DNA of 26,180 nt, from the NCBI GenBank assembly GCA_002386525.1, contig DGIS01000025.1, positions 269,777-295,956 on the forward strand, written 5' to 3'. Made by a program: the position numbers and the translations under genes. The DNA comes from Sphingobacterium sp. UBA4616. Its GTDB lineage: Bacteria > Bacteroidota > Bacteroidia > Sphingobacteriales > Sphingobacteriaceae. Shown piece after piece: positions 1 through 7,823 of the stretch (its first letter is position 1; every line of letters starts with the position of its first letter). A model generated the notes under the pieces. The model saw only the letters and a list, made by a program, of their open reading frames with translations, ran no database searches and had not been told where the DNA came from.

Positions 1-10
1 TCCCGCTTTT

Positions 11-430
11 CTATTTGATAAGAGCTTCGATGCCTAATCGATAGCTGTCTAAACCAAAACCACAAATTACGCCTTTACAGTTCTTCGCTAAAAACGAGTG
101 ATGGCGGAATTCTTCTCTTTGGTGGACATTACTGATATGGACCTCTATAACAGGTGTCGTAATAGCTGCAATCGCATCACCAATCGCAACGGAAGTATGT
201 GTATACGCTCCGGCATTCAATACAATTCCATCAAACTCGAAACCAACCTCGTGGATCTTATCGATTAGGCCTCCTTCTGAGTTGCTTTGAAAATAGTGTA
301 GTTGCAAACTTTCAAACTGCTGTTTAAGCTCCTCAAAATAGCTAAGGAAATCCTGGCTACCATAGATTGATTTTTCTCTTACACCCAATAAATTCAAATT
401 TGGGCCATTCAGTATAAGGATTTTTTTCAT
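11..430 (-). CDS. aroQ: Type II 3-dehydroquinate dehydratase
   Basis: Cytoplasmic enzyme of the shikimate pathway; it dehydrates 3-dehydroquinate to 3-dehydroshikimate. The 139-aa product is the usual size for the type II (dodecameric) family. It opens with the hallmark ILNGPNLNLLG, followed by Arg18 and Tyr23, which match the catalytic Arg/Tyr of the flexible lid. NAGAYTHTSVAI lies mid-protein, EVHISNVHQREEFR carries the conserved His and substrate-binding residues, and the C-terminal GFGLDSYRLGIEAL is typical. An upstream in-frame ATG at 454 would add eight residues and overlap the preceding gene's stop by 11 bp. I chose 430 because family members start at MKKIxILNGPN. It is the downstream gene after the RemB/Wzi-like gene, with a gap of only 13 bp, so the two may be cotranscribed. 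Family assignment is very secure; the exact start is less so. Confidence 0.97.
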   Translation of the reverse strand: MKKILILNGPNLNLLGVREKSIYGSQDFLSYFEELKQQFESLQLHYFQSNSEGGLIDKIHEVGFEFDGIVLNAGAYTHTSVAIGDAIAAITTPVIEVHISNVHQREEFRHHSFLAKNCKGVICGFGLDSYRLGIEALIK

Positions 431-443
431 CGGAATATCATTG

Positions 444-2117
444 TTATAAATCATTATAAATTGCCCTGAAACTTGAGCGAAGGCCGAATGAGATCACGCC
501 AGATTTATTGACGATAGGCGTTTCGTATTTCGCTTTTGCATAACGTTGGGTGTATCCGAGTTCTAGACGAAGATTATACTTTGGATTAAGTACATAGGCT
601 GCCTTCGCGTCTGCATAATAGATATTATTCTTTATACCTTGTGCAATATGATTGCCATATAAGTTTGGTATTGTATTATAAGACTGAAAGATGTTTCCCC
701 CCATATTACTTCCGTCGGGTAGATCCAGCCCATTTTGAGTAAAAATTCCCTGCAATGAAAAGTCCCATCTGTCCCATGCGTAATTAACCAGTCCAACAAG
801 TTCTCTAAAGTTTGCCCCTTTTGGATGCGCCAATGGCTCGGCGTTGTTACTATAGTTTGAATACGATTTAAAGTGCGCGTAGGTATATGGTCTAGCCGTA
901 TTGTATTCGGCTAGAAAGTTTAAATTCTTTACGCCAAACATATCATACCCTCTTACGCCAAGCTGTGCACCCCATTTATTATGTGCGTATCCATTTCCTG
1001 CAAAAAATTCTTTCGCCGTAAACTCTCCTAACAGGAACTGGCCATATGCTGTCAATCGATATGGAAGCTTATATTTGGAAGTTAAGCCCAAAAACATTTT
1101 ATCCGGCGAAGTCGTATTATTACTTTCGACAGGACGAATAAAGATAACCGGACTCAGATAACTAAAATCAAAACCTCTTCTTCCTCCTTCATCCTGCGCG
1201 GCCCAAACAACGGATTGGAAAAAACCTACAGATAATTTATTGGTTACATTCCAATCCAAATATTGAAAGGCCCCCCATTTCTTTCCATCTCCCAAGCGGG
1301 TGTTATTTTGCCCCTCCATAGGATATGTGCCCGTTAAATCTTGTCTAGGGTGTGTCGGATCGTTCATATAGGCCCAAATTGAAGTGTATTGAACATTTCC
1401 TATTGTTCCGGTCAATTTAAGATGGGCATAGTTCGAAGAAAAGTCGGACAAAAGCATCGAGCGATAACCATCTCCAATAAAGTTTTTGTCGTAAGCCAAA
1501 GTGGCCTGGATATATTTATGTGCATCATAAGTCATGCTCGCTGTCGCATACATCCAGTCCATTTTATTTTTAGACTGAAATTTCGTATTTCCTTGGCCAG
1601 GAACAACTTTATTCGCAACAATGTAGTCATCCAGATACTTAGGAAAAACTGCCTGGCTTTCAAATGCTGACGTATTGAAAGTAAATTTGTTCCCAACACT
1701 TAAACCCACCTGAAATCCTCTACTATTCATCCAAGTACGCCGTTTATCTCCTAGCATATCTTTTCCAATATAAAGATCTGGTAAAAAATCAGCATAGAAT
1801 GTATAATCGTCCTTCTCGACTTGGACAAGATGTTCATTAAAAATCTTGCGCATAAACCAGTTGGACGAAGACACGGGTTTGTTGGATTGAATTGAATCAA
1901 ACTTGGCTAACAATAAAGAGTCTTTAATGACGAAGGGTTTAGCGGAAGTATGGATCCTGGTTTCCGTAGAATAAACTGCATCGTTCATTTTCTGATAAAA
2001 ATGATACGAATAAGGCTGGCTCTTAATTTGGGCAACAGCTCCTAAGGAAACGCCTACTCCAATGCTTGCCAACGTCAATCGAAGTAAATTATTGTTTTTT
2101 GTTATATTAAGCCTCAT
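444..2117 (-). CDS. Outer-membrane beta-barrel protein, RemB/Wzi-like
   Basis: A 557-aa exported protein. From the start at 2117 the N-terminus is a clean Sec signal peptide: a basic N-region (MRLNITKNNN), a hydrophobic core and a probable cut after AVAQ. In-frame ATGs at 2168 and 2156 would put about 17 unneeded residues ahead of it. The mature part is rich in aromatic and alternating hydrophobic residues with many Gly/Asn turns, as in an outer-membrane beta-barrel. The segment around DKNFIGDGYRSMLLSD followed by YAHLKL resembles what I recall of Bacteroidota proteins annotated as gliding motility protein RemB or capsule assembly Wzi family. RemB is linked to surface adhesion and gliding in Flavobacterium; Wzi organises capsule at the surface. 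Neither role is proven here, and no capsule or gliding genes sit nearby. The exported barrel is well supported; the family name is an inference. Confidence 0.6.
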   Translation of the reverse strand: MRLNITKNNNLLRLTLASIGVGVSLGAVAQIKSQPYSYHFYQKMNDAVYSTETRIHTSAKPFVIKDSLLLAKFDSIQSNKPVSSSNWFMRKIFNEHLVQVEKDDYTFYADFLPDLYIGKDMLGDKRRTWMNSRGFQVGLSVGNKFTFNTSAFESQAVFPKYLDDYIVANKVVPGQGNTKFQSKNKMDWMYATASMTYDAHKYIQATLAYDKNFIGDGYRSMLLSDFSSNYAHLKLTGTIGNVQYTSIWAYMNDPTHPRQDLTGTYPMEGQNNTRLGDGKKWGAFQYLDWNVTNKLSVGFFQSVVWAAQDEGGRRGFDFSYLSPVIFIRPVESNNTTSPDKMFLGLTSKYKLPYRLTAYGQFLLGEFTAKEFFAGNGYAHNKWGAQLGVRGYDMFGVKNLNFLAEYNTARPYTYAHFKSYSNYSNNAEPLAHPKGANFRELVGLVNYAWDRWDFSLQGIFTQNGLDLPDGSNMGGNIFQSYNTIPNLYGNHIAQGIKNNIYYADAKAAYVLNPKYNLRLELGYTQRYAKAKYETPIVNKSGVISFGLRSSFRAIYNDL

Positions 2118-2313
2118 AAAATTTTTTAAAAGATTGTTTTTTATAGCAAAATGCATTCCTAAACGCAAATTAACCGAATAAAAATGACTTAATTCACATC
2201 TTTGGTCAATTTTAAAATGCTAAATCGTATTTGCTATTCCTTTTATTCAAAAATATTTATATCTTGCATGTTATTAAATAACCTTATATCATAAATAAAC
2301 AGTCCTAATAAGC

Positions 2314-3729
2314 ATGAAGCGCAGAACATTTATCCAAAACGCAAGCCTGTTAACCGCGGGTGCACTTACCAGCAAATTTTCATTTGCTCAAGAACATTCT
2401 TTTCCTACAGTGCGTACCGTCAAAGAGAAGAGGCTTTTTTCGAGTAAAGTAATAGAGGATGCTATTGTAGAATTTCAGAAAAATGTTAAAAATAAGGAGC
2501 TGTCGTGGTTATTTAATAACTGTTTTCCCAATACCCTTGACACCACAGTTTTCCCCTATGTCCAAAACGGAAGAAACTACACGTACGTTATTACAGGAGA
2601 TATAGACGCCATGTGGTTACGTGATAGCAGTGCGCAAGTATGGCCCTATCTTCCCTTTATGAAAAAGGATAAAAAACTACAGGATCTGATTGTTGGACTA
2701 ATCCAAAAGCAGAGTAAATGCATCAATATTGACCCCTACGCCAATGCATTTTATAATGATCCAACCAAAAAGGGCGAATGGTTTAGCGATCATACCGACA
2801 TGAAACCTGGGATTCATGAACGGAAATGGGAAATCGATTCGTTGTGTTATCCAATTCGATTAGCCTATCATTACTGGAAAGAAACCAAAGACAGTAGTCC
2901 ATTTAATGAGGAATGGCTGGACGCCCAACATAAAATATATCAAACTTTCGTTGAGCAACAACGAAATGACAGTCTCGGTCCTTATAAATTTGAGCGCACT
3001 ACTTCAAGAGGATCAGATACGTTGCAGGTTGATGGTTATGGGTATCCTGTGAATCCAGTTGGATTGATCTGTTCTAGTTTTCGACCTTCAGACGATTCTA
3101 CCATTTTCTCCTTTTTGATTCCCTCCAATTTGTTTGCAATTGTGAGTCTTAGGCAATCTGCAGAGATATTGAAAAAAGTCAAAAATGAACAGGCACTCGC
3201 CGATAAAATGGAAGCACTTGCAAACGAGGTAGAAGCAGCAGTAAATAAGTACGGTATCATCGATCACCCAACACTAGGTCGTATATATGCCTTCGAAGTG
3301 GACGGGTTTTCGAGTCATCTGATGATGGATGATGCCAATATCCCCAGCTTACTGGCCTTACCGTACTTAGGAGCTGTCGATATTAATAATGAAGTTTATC
3401 AACGTACCCGTAACTTTGTGCTGTCCGATAAAAATCCATTCTTTTTCAAAGGAACCGCAGCAGAAGGAATTGGTGGTCCTCACATAGGCAGAGATATGAT
3501 CTGGCCGATGTCCATTATCATGCGGGCACAGACTTCGACAAATGATGAGGAGATTCGTAACTGTATTAAGACTTTGGTAAATACTCATGGTGGAACCGGC
3601 TTTATGCATGAATCTTTTCATAAAGACGATCCGAAAAAGTTCACAAGACATTGGTTTGCTTGGACGAATACATTATTTGGCGAATTAATTTGGAAAATAT
3701 ATAAAGAGAAACCATCTTTGCTTCAATAA
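2314..3729 (+). CDS. GH125 family glycosidase (exo-alpha-1,6-mannosidase type, DUF1237)
   Basis: Predicted secreted glycoside hydrolase of 471 aa. GH125 enzymes are metal-independent, inverting exo-alpha-1,6-mannosidases. The family signature GDIDAMWLRDSSAQV is at residues 95-109. FRPSDD at 256-261 probably holds the general acid Asp, and Glu433 in GFMHESF is the likely catalytic base; both assignments follow family knowledge and were not aligned. GPHIGRDMIWP (388-398) is also family-typical. The N-terminus, MKRRTFIQNASLLTAGAL, has twin arginines followed by a hydrophobic stretch ending near FAQ, which suggests Tat export. The gene is divergent from the RemB/Wzi-like gene. No SusC/SusD pair or other glycoside hydrolase is adjacent, so it is not in a visible polysaccharide utilisation locus. 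A perfect hairpin follows its stop codon. Confidence 0.92.
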   Translation: MKRRTFIQNASLLTAGALTSKFSFAQEHSFPTVRTVKEKRLFSSKVIEDAIVEFQKNVKNKELSWLFNNCFPNTLDTTVFPYVQNGRNYTYVITGDIDAMWLRDSSAQVWPYLPFMKKDKKLQDLIVGLIQKQSKCINIDPYANAFYNDPTKKGEWFSDHTDMKPGIHERKWEIDSLCYPIRLAYHYWKETKDSSPFNEEWLDAQHKIYQTFVEQQRNDSLGPYKFERTTSRGSDTLQVDGYGYPVNPVGLICSSFRPSDDSTIFSFLIPSNLFAIVSLRQSAEILKKVKNEQALADKMEALANEVEAAVNKYGIIDHPTLGRIYAFEVDGFSSHLMMDDANIPSLLALPYLGAVDINNEVYQRTRNFVLSDKNPFFFKGTAAEGIGGPHIGRDMIWPMSIIMRAQTSTNDEEIRNCIKTLVNTHGGTGFMHESFHKDDPKKFTRHWFAWTNTLFGELIWKIYKEKPSLLQ

Positions 3730-3741
3730 ATCTGAATCTTG

Positions 3742-3783
3742 TAACGTACTGTTATAAGTGAAAGAACTTATAACAGTACGTTA
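3742..3783 (+). promoter_or_regulatory. 18-bp perfect hairpin ending on the murI start codon
   Basis: The arm at 3742-3759 is perfectly complementary to the arm at 3766-3783, with a 6-nt loop (GAAAGA). The last base of the 3' arm is the A of the murI ATG. No T-run follows, so it is not a normal intrinsic terminator. It may block ribosome access to murI, protect an RNA end, or mark an operator in DNA. The structure is seen directly; the role is inferred. Confidence 0.75.
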
Positions 3784-4607
3784 TGAATAATTTAAAAGCT
3801 CCCGGTCCTATTGGCATTTTTGATTCTGGTTATGGCGGTCTCACCGTTTTCAAAGAAATTCAACACCTTTTGCCTCAATACGATTATATCTATTTAGGTG
3901 ATAATGCCCGTGTTCCCTATGGTACACGCTCGTTTGAGACTGTTTATAATTACACCAAACAATGTGTTTTTAAACTATTCGACCTGGGATGTAACCTTGT
4001 TATACTGGCATGTAATACAGCTTCAGCTAAAGCATTAAGAACCATTCAACAAAACGATCTTCCCGTGGGAAAGAAAGTACTTGGAGTAATTAGACCCACT
4101 ACCGAAATGGTTCATAATTTTACCAAAACCAATAAAATTGGTATTTTAGCCACTACAGGGACCGTAAAATCAGAATCCTATAAAATAGAAATTCACAAAT
4201 TTAACCCTGAAATTGAGGTTTTTCAGCACGACTGCCCTTTTTGGGTGCCACTAGTGGAGAACAACGAAATTAATACCGAAGGCGCCCATTATTTTGTCGA
4301 AAAGGATATACGGGAACTTTTACATCAATCGGCTCAGATTGATACCATAGTGCTTGCTTGCACGCACTACCCGCTATTATTGCCTGTAATCAAGAAATAT
4401 GTACCAAACCATATACAGATCATCTCTCAAGGCCCTATTGTCGCGGCTAGCTTAAAAGACTATCTTAATAGACATAAAGAAATTGAGACGATTTGTTCCC
4501 AAAAGGAACAATTGGCATTTTATACGACCGATGATCCGCTAGATTTTGAAAGCAAAGCAAAGATATTTTTTGGACAGTCAATAGATGCCAGCCATATCAC
4601 CGTTTGA
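3783..4607 (+). CDS. murI: Glutamate racemase
   Basis: Converts L-glutamate to D-glutamate for peptidoglycan stem peptides, in the cytoplasm, without a cofactor. The 274-aa protein has the full set of family motifs: GIFDSGYGGLTV with Asp14/Ser15, LGDNARVPYGTRS, ACNTASAKALR with catalytic Cys77, and LACTHYPLLLPVI with the second catalytic Cys193 and the adjacent His195. The start at 3783 is the only in-frame ATG that leaves the usual short N-terminus before PIGIFDSG. It lies 53 bp after the mannosidase stop, and the space is mostly filled by the long hairpin, so translation may be controlled. No other peptidoglycan gene is adjacent. Confidence 0.97.
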   Translation: MNNLKAPGPIGIFDSGYGGLTVFKEIQHLLPQYDYIYLGDNARVPYGTRSFETVYNYTKQCVFKLFDLGCNLVILACNTASAKALRTIQQNDLPVGKKVLGVIRPTTEMVHNFTKTNKIGILATTGTVKSESYKIEIHKFNPEIEVFQHDCPFWVPLVENNEINTEGAHYFVEKDIRELLHQSAQIDTIVLACTHYPLLLPVIKKYVPNHIQIISQGPIVAASLKDYLNRHKEIETICSQKEQLAFYTTDDPLDFESKAKIFFGQSIDASHITV

Positions 4608-4694
4608 TAAAATAGGAGGCAATAATTTTTAAATTGAAAAATTTCTAAAACTTTTACTTCGCAATTTTCGTTATTCTGTTAAAAGGTGGATAAC

Positions 4695-4940
4695 ATGAAA
4701 AAGAACTTTATAACCATTGCATATAATCAGGAAACACAGCATTGCGAATCTAAAGAGTTTTCAAGTATTCAGGAAAGTGCGGAGTATTTTAAAACGTTGG
4801 AAACCTCTGCAGAACCCAACTACCTTCCTGTATGTACATATAATTTAAACACCAATACGATTCTGGATATAAGTGATTATTACATCAACAAGGATAGTGA
4901 ACTACAGCAGATCGTAAACAGTTGCCTTTCGGGAAAATAG
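4695..4940 (+). CDS. Unrecognised small protein, 81 aa
   Basis: I do not recognise a family. The reading frame is open from a GTG at 4686, but the ATG at 4695 is a better start: AAAAGGTGG lies just upstream as a purine-rich ribosome site. The product is soluble in appearance, with no signal peptide or membrane segment. It is rich in Glu, Ser, Thr, Asn and Tyr, with two cysteines in the body and one near the C-terminus. It sits 87 bp after murI on the same strand and could be cotranscribed with it. Nothing in the sequence points to a reaction or partner. The length, start context and ordinary composition make a real gene likely, but the coding call rests only on those. Confidence 0.6.
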   Translation: MKKNFITIAYNQETQHCESKEFSSIQESAEYFKTLETSAEPNYLPVCTYNLNTNTILDISDYYINKDSELQQIVNSCLSGK

Positions 4941-5099
4941 TGTCTTGACGAGTTGTAATCATCTGTTAAAGGATCGATCTATCTGTCTTCATTGGGATAG
5001 GCTGTAATCCTATTTATAATATTACATTCCCGTAAAATAATATTTCGTTAATTTTTAATATCTTCAAATCGATAATCAAACCAAAACAACTTACAGATA

Positions 5100-6353
5100 A
5101 TGAAAACCAAATTGACTATAAGCCTTTTAACAGTATCATTAGGATTGACGGCATGCCATTCAAGCCCTGCCAATTCGACTTCAGGTTCGGATAGTAGTGC
5201 GAATGCTCCGATGGATACAACAAGCTATCCTGCTGTAGAAACCCAAAAGGCAAACACAAATTATAAACCGGCATTTGCAGGACAAACTAGAATTCAGGGT
5301 GCAAAAACCACCACACCTTATAACGGTAAAGTGATTGCAGAGGGATTAAAATCACCTTGGGGCATCACCGCAATGCCTGATGGCCGATTATTGATATCAG
5401 AGAAAGAGGGCGATTTCCGAATTGCAACAGCAGAAGGGAAATTAAGTGAACCAATTAAGGGCTTACCTCAGGTCAATAGCAGCGGGCAAGGAGGACTTTT
5501 GGGAGTACGACTTGACCCAAATTTCGAGTCAAACCGTATGGTATATTGGGTTTTTTCCGATAATACAGCCGCCGGAACATTAACTGCTGTTGCAAAGGGA
5601 AAACTATCTGCCGATGAAAAATCCATAGAAGGTGCTAAGGTGATCTATCAAGCCACTCCTGCTCATAAAGGCAACTTGCATTATGGCGGACGCATTATAT
5701 TTGACAAACATGGAAATATTATTGTCAGCACAGGCGAGAGGTCTGATTTGGTTACAAGACCTCTGGCGCAGGATTTAAATGCAGCATTAGGAAAGATTTT
5801 ACGTATTACCACCGATGGAAAACCTGCCCAAGGGAACCCATTTTTGGGCAAATCGAATGCACGCCCTGAAATTCTCAGCTATGGGCATCGCAACCCTCAG
5901 GGACTCGCCTTACATCCGGAAACTGGCGATCTTTGGGAAACCGAATTTGGCCCACGTGGAGGTGATGAATTGAATAGAATTGGATCTGGTAAGAATTATG
6001 GCTGGCCAACGATTACGTATGGCATAGAATATAAAGGGGATAAAGTTGGTGAGGGTATACAGCAAAAAGATGGATTAGAACAACCCGTTTATTACTGGGA
6101 TCCTGTCCTCTCTCCGAGTGGAATTACTTTCTATACTGGGCAAAACATTCCAGAATGGAAGAATAATCTCTTCATTTGCGGACTAAGCAGCATGCATATT
6201 GCTAGAATTATACTAAAGGATAACAAGGTGGTTGGAGAAGAGCGTCTATTAGGTAATGAAGGACAGCGATTTAGAGATATTACTCAGGGTCAAGATGGTG
6301 CTTTGTATGCTATAACAGACCTCGGAAAATTATATAAAATTGATAAAAAATAA
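5100..6353 (+). CDS. PQQ-dependent aldose sugar dehydrogenase-like lipoprotein (YliI family)
   Basis: A 417-aa member of the soluble glucose dehydrogenase/aldose sugar dehydrogenase family, six-bladed beta-propellers that oxidise sugars in the periplasm using PQQ. The N-terminus is a lipoprotein signal with lipobox LTAC and lipidated Cys19, followed by a Ser/Ala/Asn-rich linker to about residue 60. The propeller carries family motifs: SPWGITAMPDGRLLISEKEG, then HYGGRI with His194 as the likely catalytic base, GHRNPQGLALHPETG, and EFGPRGGDELNRI followed by GKNYGWP. Cofactor use is assumed from the family; no PQQ biosynthesis gene is in the window, so PQQ may be scavenged. A clear intrinsic terminator follows 14 bp after the stop. 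It appears to be a single-gene transcript, since the 159-bp gap before it is long enough for a promoter. Confidence 0.9.
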   Translation: MKTKLTISLLTVSLGLTACHSSPANSTSGSDSSANAPMDTTSYPAVETQKANTNYKPAFAGQTRIQGAKTTTPYNGKVIAEGLKSPWGITAMPDGRLLISEKEGDFRIATAEGKLSEPIKGLPQVNSSGQGGLLGVRLDPNFESNRMVYWVFSDNTAAGTLTAVAKGKLSADEKSIEGAKVIYQATPAHKGNLHYGGRIIFDKHGNIIVSTGERSDLVTRPLAQDLNAALGKILRITTDGKPAQGNPFLGKSNARPEILSYGHRNPQGLALHPETGDLWETEFGPRGGDELNRIGSGKNYGWPTITYGIEYKGDKVGEGIQQKDGLEQPVYYWDPVLSPSGITFYTGQNIPEWKNNLFICGLSSMHIARIILKDNKVVGEERLLGNEGQRFRDITQGQDGALYAITDLGKLYKIDKK

Positions 6354-6367
6354 ATGAATTGATCTAG

Positions 6368-6397
6368 AGCAGCCCTTTCCCACGGGGCTGCTTTTTT
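6368..6397 (+). terminator. Intrinsic terminator after the sugar dehydrogenase
   Basis: Perfect 8-bp GC-rich stem AGCAGCCC/GGGCTGCT with a 9-nt loop, running straight into six T residues. Confidence 0.93.
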
Positions 6398-6703
6398 CAA
6401 TTAGACTTAAATTATATTCACAAATAGCCGCAGTAGAGAGGTAGTTATTTAGCCAAAAATGGCAAATAATGGAATTTGGCTCGATTATTGATGTTATACA
6501 TAATGTATCAATAAATTATTATATGGTTAAAAAAGAAAAAATGAAAAAATTATTAGAGATCAATCCCTTATCGTTCTACATGACTAATTGGGGATTCGTA
6601 AACAACACTACGCCAAAAAGAACGCGCAAAACCTGCCAACCTTCTCCAAAAATTTAAGCGTTCTAGCTTAAATACTTCAATTAAATTTTATTAAAATCAT
6701 CTG
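6398..6703. other. AT-rich gap with small inverted repeats and a doubtful 38-codon frame
   Basis: There is no convincing gene here. Seen directly: a hairpin at 6445-6469 (TTATTT-a-GCCA, loop AAAA, TGGCAAATAA), an odd palindrome ATACAT-A-ATGTAT at 6496-6508, and an open frame 6541-6657 starting MKKLLEINPLSFYMTN and ending in a basic Pro/Lys/Arg-rich tail. The frame is preceded by an A-rich stretch such as Bacteroidota use for initiation, but the peptide matches no family I know. Confidence 0.4.
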
Positions 6704-6774
6704 CTGATATCCTCCATACGGATATTAAGTAAGAGATTTATTTCTTTTACTAACATCCGTATGGCGAGGTATCA
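6704..6774. terminator. Long imperfect hairpin between convergent genes
   Basis: The arms at 6704-6735 and 6741-6774 pair over almost their whole length; the core CCATACGGAT/ATCCGTATGG is perfect and only a few mismatches and one bulge interrupt the rest. It begins 2 bp beyond the stop codon of the small membrane protein on the minus strand. Its position suggests a 3'-end structure for the rlmH transcript, but neither side has a strong T-run, so processing or mRNA protection fits as well as termination. Confidence 0.55.
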
Positions 6775-6776
6775 AC

Positions 6777-6923
6777 CTATGCGAAAAAAAATGCCAATAT
6801 GATTACTATAATGATACAAGCAATCATAATGTATTTATTCAATTGGCTATTTTTCTCTCCTTCGTCACTTTTATAGTGATAATCTCGTTTATTTGGCAAA
6901 TTCATAAGCTTGTTTTTATTCAT
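6777..6923 (-). CDS. Small single-pass membrane protein, 48 aa
   Basis: An open frame of 48 codons starts at ATG 6923 and stops at TAG 6777-6779. The first 30 residues are polar and charged (MNKNKLMNLPNKRDYHYKSD and on). The last 18, YIMIACIIIVIILAFFFA, form one strongly hydrophobic helix, so the protein is probably tail-anchored or single-pass with a cytosolic N-terminus. It begins 26 bp after the rlmH stop on the same strand, is probably cotranscribed with it, and is followed at once by a long hairpin. A second in-frame Met is codon 7. I know no family for it, and its function is unknown. The polar-then-hydrophobic pattern and tight placement argue that it is real. Confidence 0.65.
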   Translation of the reverse strand: MNKNKLMNLPNKRDYHYKSDEGEKNSQLNKYIMIACIIIVIILAFFFA

Positions 6924-6949
6924 GATGAAGTTAACAACTTTTTTCCATA

Positions 6950-7423
6950 TTATTCGTGATGATAAGGCTCGCCCTTCATGATGGAAAAAGCTCGATATAG
7001 CTGCTCTGTAAAAAACAATCTTATCATTTGGTGGGAAAATGTCATTTTGGATAGCGAGATTTTTGACTTCGCTCGATCATAAATTTTTTGATCGAAACCA
7101 TAAGGCCCTCCAATGACAAACACCAGATGTTGGACACTTTGTATCATCATCTTCTCCAGATAAGCAGAAAACTCTAAGGACCTAAATTCTTTTCCATGTT
7201 CATCCAACAGAACAACAAAATCCTGGGGCTGCAGTTGCTTTAAAATCAAAAGGGCTTCCCTGTCTTTCTGCTGTTCAGCAGAAAGACTCTTAACATTTTT
7301 GATATCGGGAAGAACAACAATACTAAAGTTGACATAAAACTTTAATCGCTTAGTGTATTTTTCAATTCCCTCAAGCAGGTATTTTTCATCCGTCTTACCT
7401 ATGCAAAGTAATGTTATCTTCAT
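6950..7423 (-). CDS. rlmH: 23S rRNA pseudouridine-1915 N3-methyltransferase
   Basis: A SPOUT-class methyltransferase that methylates N3 of pseudouridine 1915 in helix 69 of 23S rRNA on assembled 70S ribosomes, using S-adenosylmethionine. The 157-aa length is standard. The trefoil-knot motif IGGPYGF is at residues 104-110, and the C-terminus carries the family signature SHQMIRLFFTEQLYRA ending in GEPYHHE. The N-terminal MKITLLCIGKTDEKYL is also typical. The gene lies downstream of dnaB, separated from it by about 400 bp and an intrinsic terminator, so it probably has its own promoter. A 48-aa membrane protein gene follows it closely. Confidence 0.97.
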   Translation of the reverse strand: MKITLLCIGKTDEKYLLEGIEKYTKRLKFYVNFSIVVLPDIKNVKSLSAEQQKDREALLILKQLQPQDFVVLLDEHGKEFRSLEFSAYLEKMMIQSVQHLVFVIGGPYGFDQKIYDRAKSKISLSKMTFSHQMIRLFFTEQLYRAFSIMKGEPYHHE

Positions 7424-7761
7424 CTAGACATTTTATAAGTGTTGCAATAAAATAGCGCTTGTCTTGTTTCCGACACTTTTAAATCGGATCACAACATTTA
7501 GCCAAGCCCTAAAATCTTAATAAATTGGGTATGTGTACAAATTAAGTAAAGTTCTAATTTATTTAAAATAAAGCCAATCAAAAAGGCAAGAATTGTTCAC
7601 TCCGATTGTTCCTATATTCATTCACTTTTCATCTATTCTGCATTTAACAAGTGTATCAAATAAACCACAGCATATACAGACAATCGACAGATACTCATAC
7701 CCTACCTAGATAACAAGCCCCCCCCACATAGGCAGTATAAGGCACATGACCGTTTTAAACG
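7424..7761. other. Intergenic region upstream of rlmH
   Basis: No gene is seen on either strand. The region should hold the rlmH promoter, but I found no TAnnTTTG box on the minus strand. It contains a weak inverted repeat (TCCGA at 7469-7473 with TCGGA at 7484-7488) and a run of eight C residues at 7719-7726. Confidence 0.5.
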
Positions 7762-7792
7762 AAAAAACCGAATTTAAATCATTCGGTTTTTT
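7762..7792. terminator. Bidirectional intrinsic terminator after dnaB
   Basis: AAAAAACCGAAT at 7762-7773 pairs with ATTCGGTTTTTT at 7781-7792. On the minus strand the stem ends in T6, so it can end the dnaB transcript; it would also work from the plus side. Confidence 0.88.
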
Positions 7793-7823
7793 ATTATTAG
7801 GAATACATATGTAAAATTAATCA

